Shown one piece after another: positions 56,983 to 64,000 of a stretch of DNA of 64,000 bases (position 1 is its first letter; each line of letters starts with the position of its first letter). Origin of the DNA: Pseudevernia furfuracea. Lineage: Eukaryota; Ascomycota; Lecanoromycetes; Lecanorales; Parmeliaceae. The stretch is taken from positions 558,001-622,000 of the forward strand of contig JAIUPT010000021.1 of assembly GCA_022315425.1 (NCBI GenBank). Reading direction: 5' to 3'. The translations under genes and the position numbers were made by a program. Under the pieces are notes generated by a model. It was not told the DNA's origin and ran no database searches. It was given only the letters and a program-made list of their open reading frames with translations.

Positions 56983-59213
56983 ATGTTGAACATCGCCCGG
57001 AGAGGTCCGTCCTCTGTCGCGAGATCACTATTCTCCTTCTCAACCTGTTCGAGATGCAGTAGGCCAGCCCACACACCAGATCTACAGCGATGCCTTCCGA
57101 GAATTGTATCCCAAATAACAGCGAGGCCTTTTGGCAGCTCTTCCCAATGGAAACAATACGCTGCAGCCCGAGTCGCGGCGGAAGACGAAGCCATTGAAGG
57201 GGAAATTGAGCAGGAGGTCATTTCGCAGACGCCGCCATCAGATGCCCAAATAAATCGAGCTATACAACATGGTCCGGTCACAAGGTTCGTGGATCTGGCG
57301 GAGCGTGGGATGGTGTGCCAAACTGTCGTGAACACTATCACAAGAGACATGGGCCTCGAGACTATGACACAAGTACAGAGCATGACTATAAACGAGTCGC
57401 TCAAGGGTCAGGATATGTAAGCAAGTCAGGGGAATGAAATTACAAGCCGCAGTCTTCTCATGTCTTCACTAGCCTAGCACAAGCCCGTACAGGGACTGGG
57501 AAAACCCTTGCCTTCCTAATACCTCTCCTCCAAAACATCATCAACGTGGATCCGAAGCTTGAGAAAAGGTCTGGTCTTGGTCGTAGCGGTGATTCTACCG
57601 ATATCAGAGCGATCATAATATCTCCGACAAGAGAGTTGGCAGAACAGATCGCGGTGGAAGCAAAAAAAGTGACAAGGAGTACGGGAGTCATCGTACAGAC
57701 CGCTGTCGGTGGTTCGGCAAAATCGATGGGGCTTAGGAAGATCAAGACAGAAGGATGCCATATACTAGTTGGAACTCCAGGTCGACTGAACGACATTTTG
57801 TCAGACCCCTATAGCCAAGTCCGAGCGCCGAACCTCAGCTGTTTCGTTCTTGATGAAGCAGACAGATTGCTAGATCAAGGATTTGCGCCTGACATTCAAG
57901 CCATACAAGATCTTTTACCCAACAGGAATGAGGTCGATCGACAGACGCTCCTTTACTCTGCCACCGTGCCTCGAGAAGTCATGCAAGTTGTCCGCCGAAC
58001 CATGAAACCAGATTTTCAATTTGTTCGAACGGTGCAGGAGGGCGAACAGCAGACTCATGAGAAGGTGCCCCAGAAAGTAGTCCGTGTTGGAGGCTTCGAG
58101 AATCTCATGCCCGCCGTATTCGAGCTCTGCAAACGCGAGATTGATTCAACAGCCGGCAATACCGGCGGACATGCAAGACCGTTCAAAGCTATCATATACT
58201 TCGGAGCTACTGCTGATGTCATGCTCGCTGCTTCTGTTTTCAATAACCTGAGGAACCCTGGAAAAAGTATTTTCCACCGAGGCCCCCTTCATCCCGCCAA
58301 GGTTATCGAAATGCACGCACGGCTTACCCAAGATGCGCGAACCAGAGCAGCAGAGACTTTTCGACGTGCAGAGTCTGGCATCATGCTCTCGTCTGATGTG
58401 ACCGCTCGAGGAATGGATTTTCCAAACGTCACTCATGTCATCCAAGTTGGTCTACCACCCTCAGAAGAGCAATACGTCCACCGCATTGGTCGGACGGCCC
58501 GAGGAGACAAGACTGGCGAGGGTTGGATTTTTATCACACCTCTGGAGGCTGGACAAATCCACCACAAGATTCCAAATATGCCCCTCCAACCCGACAAAAC
58601 CCTCGAAACCGCCAGAGTTGACATGAAGAAAGATGCCCAGCTGCCTGAGCACACAGCCAAGACTTTGACCCAGGTAGGTGATGCAATGAAGATGGTACCC
58701 CGTGGGCTGAAATGTGGATCCTACATGGCGGCTTTGGGTGTTTACTCGTGGTATCCCAACAAGCAGATACTAGTGGATGCTTTGAACGACCGCGCAAAGT
58801 ATGGCTGGGGAATGGAAGCGCCACCCAAGGTCGCCCGACTATTGGCCTCGAAACTTCGCCTCGACCGAATACAGGGTATCAATTTAGGTTTTGAAGAAGA
58901 TCGGGAAGGCGGTGGGACTAGAGGAGGCTATGGATCCGACCGGGAAGACGGAGGTCGTCCATCCTATGGAGACCGCAATCGCGGTGGTTATGGAGGGAGC
59001 CGTGGCGGAGGCCGTGGTGGTAATTACGGAGGGGACCGTGGCGGAGGCTACGGAGGGGATCGTGGCGGAGGCTTCGGAGGGGATCGTGGCGGAAGCCGGG
59101 GTGGAGGCTACGGAGGGGATCGTGGCGGAGGCCGGGGTGGAGGCTACGGAGGGGATCGTGGTGGAGGCCGGGGTGGAGGCTATGGAGCACGAGAGAGCAG
59201 GACTCGGTATTAG
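56983..59213 (+). CDS. MSS116: Mitochondrial DEAD-box RNA helicase MSS116
   Basis: Exon 1 56983-57416, intron 57417-57472 (56 bp, GTAAGC...CTAG, phase 2), exon 2 57473-59213; 724 aa. The N-terminus (MLNIARRGPSSVARSLFSFS) is Arg/Ser-rich with no acidic residue, as in mitochondrial presequences. Helicase motifs in order: I ARTGTGKT (149-156, restored by splicing at the exon junction), Ia PTRELAEQ (196-203), Ib TPGR (246-249), II DEAD (272-275), III SAT (307-309), V ARGMDFP (456-462), VI HRIGRTAR (481-488). The tail (about 622-724) is RGG/GYGGDRGG repeats. Mss116-type helicases are ATP-dependent RNA chaperones for group I/II intron splicing, translation and RNA turnover in mitochondria. The basic RGG tail helps hold RNA. 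Length is close to the yeast protein (664 aa) plus the tail extension. Confidence 0.93.
58977..59190 (+). repeat. Coding minisatellite of the MSS116 RGG tail
   Basis: Tandem units around GGAGGGGATCGTGGCGGAGG of 24 and 36 bp encode GYGGDRGGG and GYGGDRGGGRGG. The bases at 59080-59185 hold nearly identical copies, suggesting recent unit gain or homogenisation and likely length variation between strains. Confidence 0.75.
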
Positions 59214-59517
59214 TATCTTACACTTCTGTTCTCCGAGATAGAGCCATGTTTGGGTCTTTACAGCATTGTAATCTCCTCCTGTTCTCGTTGTACTATCATT
59301 ATTTGTATGCTCAGTTGGCTGTTACGATGCCACAAGGACTGCATAGAAGGAGTGCGGCGCCAGAAATACACAAGATACTCCACTTTCCACCATTTCATTG
59401 GAGTTTTCACGAGCAAGTTTTCCGACACTGAAAGAATGACGCTTCTAGACTTGTCCGCTGCTGTGTTGTTGAGACCTTCCCCCTTGTCGACCCTAATCTT
59501 GAAAAGTTCATATTATT
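59214..59517. other. 3' flank of MSS116
   Basis: Probable 3' UTR and spacer. The overlapping open frames at 59246-59564 have no recognisable content. Confidence 0.4.
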
Positions 59518-60153
59518 TCACACGAAACCGAGATCGATTAATTGACTCGACCATTGTCGTATAAGTCGGTTCAGTGCGGTCATCGGCTCTATTAACATAG
59601 ATGGGGCGGTCGGCAGAAAATGCTCACTGGTGCTCAATATGGAGTCTCTAAGCAGTGTTGTTATTGAAGAGGAAGAGGATGGTGATGATGCTGAAGGCTG
59701 CAGTGATGTCGACATCGAGTTTGACCTCCCTGGGAGACCTATCATTGATTCGTTGTGGAAGAGGAGTTTTGGAGCCTTTAGTTGTAGATACAGGGTCTTC
59801 TGAATGGGATAGGCCAAGGGATTCAAAGCAACTGGAATGGTGTGTTGACTGGTGACGGAGACATGATCTTGACTGCTTTTGGAGAGAAGGAATGGGGTAA
59901 CGAACGGCAAGAAGCACAAATCAAGATAACAAGCATGATAGTAAGAAGAGGAAGTACTGTCTGTCACCTTGATCAAGGGCGACTGAAAGCGCTTATCGAC
60001 CTCAAAATCAGAGATTGTAATGTTTTTGTTTCTGCTTATAATGTCTGGTCTTAAAAATAGTCTTACATTCCTCCTTAGTATTCTCGTCATAGCCTCGGCA
60101 AAATATAGGGGATCGTGATCTTGAATAAGTAAGATTGAGTCTTCATCGAGCAT
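59518..60153 (-). CDS. Hypothetical protein, 211 aa
   Basis: An uninterrupted minus-strand frame from ATG 60153 (MLDEDSILLIQDHDPLYFAE) to 59518. It has a charged N-terminus, a hydrophobic stretch CYLDLCFLPFVTPFLLS (about 95-111) and a Ser-rich run near residue 160. No family recognised. The plus strand also has open frames here, so coding status rests on length alone; it converges with MSS116. Confidence 0.25.
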   Translation of the reverse strand: MLDEDSILLIQDHDPLYFAEAMTRILRRNVRLFLRPDIISRNKNITISDFEVDKRFQSPLIKVTDSTSSSYYHACYLDLCFLPFVTPFLLSKSSQDHVSVTSQHTIPVALNPLAYPIQKTLYLQLKAPKLLFHNESMIGLPGRSNSMSTSLQPSASSPSSSSSITTLLRDSILSTSEHFLPTAPSMLIEPMTALNRLIRQWSSQLIDLGFV

Positions 60154-61193
60154 GTCACCAAATCATATACTGTTTGATTGTTTCATCAGTGCGTGGCACG
60201 CATATATTCTTTGTTCTTGGGAAATTAAAACGTTGCCCCCCCTCGAAAATCATAAAACGAAACTTCTTGAATAACTTTACAACCACATGTTACAGTCTAG
60301 AAGTTTCATGGCATTTACTTACTATATCAACTAGTTGGTGTGCAAATTCCTAGATAATTCCGACCCCAATGTCGTGAGTAAAATGATAAAGTACGAGAAT
60401 AGTTGAAAAGTTGTCTCGGCTATTTTATGACCGCCAAGAAGACCTCTAAGAATCTCGAAAATTCTGTTAAGTTTCTGTAGTCAAAATCTTCTAGGAATTG
60501 GAGATCTTGGTCTTTGACATATCTATCAGATATTGTGAAGTTTCTAGAGTATTATCGTTGTGTAATTATTCAAAGAAGCTTCGTTTTTGATTTTCGAGGG
60601 GGGTGCTCGTGGCAACTTTTTAGTCTCCACAACCACGCCTTCCATCCACCCATCCTCTCAGGGTTCTGGGCCACTGGAGGTCACGAACCTTTGCTGAAGA
60701 ACCGCATTTTGCTGTTCTTTTGCCTTTCAAAGCCCTGCATAATTAGTCTCTCGTCTCCAAAATACGATGACGAGACTAAAGTGGAATGGTGTCGAGCCAA
60801 CTGCAAATTCACCACGAAGAGGGAGGGAGGGGTGACCGTCCAAAACCCCGGATCCAAGTTGCCAAGACAGAGAGAGCCTCACTCGACCGGCGCGTGTCGC
60901 AAGTGAGTCCCAGGCGAAGCAAAATCATGCCAGCTTTGGCACCTCCTTTTGGCCCAAAATTGGGATCATGAAACACGGAGGCATCCTCCTCCTGCCAAAA
61001 TACCAAACGCTGCTACTCCTACGGACTGCCAGCCAGCGGCGTAGGAGCTCAGCGGTTTTAACATGATTAACAAAAAGTGGTCAACTCGCTGTCATGTCTC
61101 CAGAAAAAAAAAAGAGAAGGCATGGCAATAGTTATACGGAGCTCTTACTGCATTGAAATTCATACAATATAGTTTTTTTCCCCAGTAGCAATC
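60154..61193. other. Intergenic region upstream of the C2H2 gene
   Basis: About 1 kb with no recognised gene on either strand. It includes a poly-A run near 61104-61114 and a T-run at 61171-61179 just before the next start codon. Confidence 0.4.
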
Positions 61194-63248
61194 ATGCAGA
61201 AAGGTGCAGCAGCATCATTAGTCAGAAACCCAGCCACACCTTCTTTCTACGCCAATCAGCTTCATTCATCTAAAGACCTCAACCTTATCGATTCAGACGT
61301 GCAACTCCACACATTGCCGACGCCAAAGCAACAAGCAGCTCTTAGCGAGATTCTGGTCTTTGACAGCGAGAAGATTCTTGCTTGGCTTACAATCCTGCGC
61401 TCCGTTGAGCCGGATTTCCGGTACCGGGCAAGTCAAGGGTGCCTCTCGTACCAGCAGCTTGATGCACTCTCCACATTGAAAGACTGCAGCGACAGCGACA
61501 TCCTAGCATGGCTCAGTTTCAGTCTTCTCGCTAGTCAGTGCTTATCTTGCCTAAAGTACCTATAGATGGCCTGCCGCTTACTATAGCTCACAGGTGATGT
61601 TAAAAGGCAGCGCACGCTGAACCACACCATCTCCACCTCCAGATCCCCGGCTGTGCCTACATCACGCCATCTTCGACGGCTATCAACAAATCATAGCCAG
61701 AGATCTTCCACCAGCTCTCTCGCTCTTTCTGCTGTCTTCAGTAACAACTCAAGCTATGGTACCCCAAGGAGCTCCTTGGGAAACAGCACCTCTTTGACTC
61801 AACTTCCCGAGGGGATCGCCTGCAATGACGAGTACAAGCATGAACATTGGTGTACTTACGGCGAACATTCCAAACCCACAGATACATGTGAAGGCTGGAA
61901 GAGGCATGAGAGAGAGCATGAAACTGGTTATATGTGCATGCCAAATGGACCGGTGGAACACACTCAGCACGGCCAGATATGCGCACTTTGTGGTGAAGCA
62001 GATCCAGACGCGGATCATATGATAAGGCACAACATCTCAATTTGCTTTGGAAAATTCAAGGCACCGCTCAAGAAAACAAGAAGGACCGACATGATCAGAC
62101 ATCTGGCGCAACATCATGTTCACAGTGAAGATGCCGCTGTACTTGCTGAACAGTGGCGATATGATTCCAAAAAGAAATACTTCTCATGTGGACTTTGTGT
62201 AGGGATCTTCTTCTCGATCAAGGAGCGATCGAATCATATCGACAACGAACATTGGAGACACGGTCAGAACATGGGCGCGTGGGAATTGAGCAATTTGATT
62301 AGGGGACTGTTGTTGGAGCGCGAAGTACAGGCCGCCTGGCGTGTTCTTTTGACATCGCATCCTTATCTGGTAGAATCCAACCTTCGTTGGGAAATGCCAT
62401 TGGCAGAAGGCCTACAAGTGAGACTCGAGAAGGGTGAAGAGCCTGGGCTAGTTCTCGCGAAGGCAGCCCTAGAGCACAGTAATTACGAGCGGATACGGCC
62501 TAATAAGGGAATTTTGATGGCTACGATGGATAGCGAAGATATGATCTATGGCCTGGGCTCCGGGACTTATCGAAGTTTAGCAGTCAGAACGGTAGTACCT
62601 TCATCAAATTCAACGTACCATTCACTCCATAACCACAAGCAGTCACGTCCCCCACTCTCACGACTTCTGACTGGGTCGCTTCCTTCAAGCAACGTCGAAA
62701 CCTCTAGTGCGGGATTTCGGAACCCGCAGTGCGACGCTCTGTACCCATCAGCGTGTCTCGGTGTTTCATTCCAATCTGATGACTTTTGCAACGATCACTT
62801 CTTGCATCCGGGGCCACTCATGGGCCCAAACATAAGTGACCTTCCGTCGCAGGTGCCCACTTATGCTTGTCCCGCCGAATGGCCGTCTATGGATACAAGC
62901 CAACCACTTGATGACCACACTCGAATTCAAGGCCACTTGAGCGAGAGTGGAGCCTCACTAATTGCTCAAATGTCTTCCCCTCGGCATGGACAACCAGCAA
63001 CCTATGGAACTATCGACGAGCAAGGGCCAATTACGGATTCTCTAAATGAGAATAAGAGCTCCATAGCCGGTCGATTACCTACCTCGAACTTTTTCCATGG
63101 CTGTACAGCGCAGCTTTCGAGTCATGAATATGGCTTCAACTTTCGCAAAAAGCCTCTTCCACCAATACCCCCTCCAGATATGCCCGAAAACGCAAGTCGA
63201 GTTGCTGAGCACAGATCGAGTACCCCGATGGACCTTGGTACCGGCTAA
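61194..63248 (+). CDS. Multi-finger C2H2 zinc-finger protein, putative regulator
   Basis: Exon 1 61194-61533, intron 61534-61593 (60 bp; donor GTCAGT, CTTAC branch-like site, acceptor CACAG, phase 1), exon 2 61594-63248; 664 aa. Finger-like modules after a Ser/Thr-rich stretch (about 150-185): C200...C212-x5-H-x3-H (CEGWKRHEREHE, the fungal WKRHE type); C243-x2-C246 (ICALCGEAD) with His at 255 and 259; and a classical C312-x2-C315-x12-H328-x4-H333 (FSCGLCVGIFFSIKERSNHI). The C-terminal 300 residues are low-complexity, Ser/Pro-rich and end in a proline cluster (KKPLPPIPPPDMP). Zinc fingers plus a disordered tail suggest a nuclear DNA-binding protein; no target can be inferred. The GTCAGT donor is unusual but gives the only continuous reading. 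Confidence 0.75.
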
Positions 63249-64000
63249 ATTCAGCGTTGTATTCAAGGGGAAAGTATTGATGCGGGTGTTTGGACGGCCA
63301 CCCTTCATTTATGAGGTATTATACTACGAAATCATCAGCAATCGACGTGAATGCTGCAGTAACGCCGCTGTTTACAAGCTTTTCATGATTAAACGAAGAT
63401 TCAATGATTAGCGTCGACAAGATGATTCAAAATTTTGCGAATGTTAGCATCGGAGTCGCGGTTGGAGCAAAATCAATAGCTTGTTTCTGGACTTACGCTC
63501 GCGGCATTTTTTACGAACGAGGGAGGGATTCTGTTTCTTTTTTTGTGTTCTTTTTCCCATTTACTGTACACCAATAGATCGACTCTCTGCCCTGCCTGAG
63601 AGCTATCAGGGCCGGTCGCGCGGAAGTTCCTACATTAATCGAACTTTCCATCTTGAGGTCCCCCAAATCATGTACGTGGTACAAGAATTTTGATCTCTAG
63701 TGTCGAGAGAGCCGTTCTTGTCTTCGGATGTATGGCACTTGATTGTTAAGCGGGTGTGGAACAGAACGTCGCGCAAGATGGTACGTTTATGATACTCCCT
63801 TCGCAACTCATGCAGCAATGAACGCAGCTATTTCAGATTTTCGGACGCCCCAGTTCTCCCTTCCCGTGATTTTCAGCACCCGTTTATCATGATATTCCTT
63901 CTAAAGACTTTCATCTGAGACTTTTCGCATTGGAGGAAACCAGATCGTTTGAAATGATTATATCTACTGCAAGCAAACCGAGGCGCAAGACGCCAGAGGC
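63249..64000. other. 3' flank and intergenic sequence to window end
   Basis: No gene recognised. Short open frames on both strands (for example 63481-63693 plus and 63818-63630 minus) overlap each other and show no domain. Confidence 0.4.

Noticed and set aside
58891..59241. 116-codon plus-strand and 90-codon minus-strand frames with strong periodicity
   Set aside because: Alternative readings of the RGG minisatellite of MSS116.
63097..63411. 104-codon plus-strand frame
   Set aside because: Overlaps the end of the C2H2 gene in another frame and continues into non-coding sequence; no recognisable content.

Overview
The window reads as nuclear DNA of a filamentous ascomycete (Pezizomycotina). 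The reasons are short 53-60 bp introns with GTAAG-type donors and CTNAC-like branch sites, fungal-only protein families (a DUF7580-type protein, C2H2 proteins with a fungal N-terminal domain, a Rom2-type PH-CNH protein), and an AT-rich block whose transposons carry the C-to-T/G-to-A damage and stop codons of repeat-induced point mutation (RIP). I cannot name the species; the transposon and gene families would fit a dothideomycete or a relative.

Bases 1-41219 are a gene-free, RIP-degraded nest of transposons. In order they are: the 3' part of a Ty3/gypsy element with its LTR (1-3323); a Tad1-like LINE on the minus strand (3324 to about 16000) split by a full-length Ty3 chromovirus, copy A1 (6456-13530); a Helitron on the plus strand (about 16850-28990) split by a second copy of the same Ty3 family, copy A2 (18075-24290, TSD GTTAT, integrase core deleted); and a Ty1/copia tandem array LTR-int-LTR-int-LTR (29392-41219, one TSD GCATC around the whole array). 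The first copia unit carries a much younger 2.76-kb LTR element (32001-34764, TSD GATAT). This small element encodes a BIR-domain plus C2H2 zinc-finger protein instead of pol, and shares LTR sequence, leader and polypurine tract with the Ty3 copies A1/A2. It therefore looks like a non-autonomous element, carrying a protein gene, that was mobilised by that Ty3 family. RIP fades inside the last copia unit, almost exactly where the sequence stops being duplicated between the two copia units.

Bases 41220-64000 are ordinary-composition, gene-bearing DNA. They hold: a broken membrane-protein gene; a PH-CNH protein of Rho1-GEF ancestry with no visible DH domain; a spliced C2H2 protein diverging from a DUF7580-type gene; a 700-bp MULE-like MITE with 39-bp perfect inner TIRs and a 9-bp TSD; a DHCR24-like FAD oxidoreductase; a kinase-like pseudogene; a possible 45-aa basic spliced protein; the mitochondrial DEAD-box helicase MSS116; and a multi-finger C2H2 protein. 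Apart from MSS116 most genes belong to variable or accessory families, as expected next to a transposon-rich isochore. No tRNA, rRNA or CRISPR was recognised.
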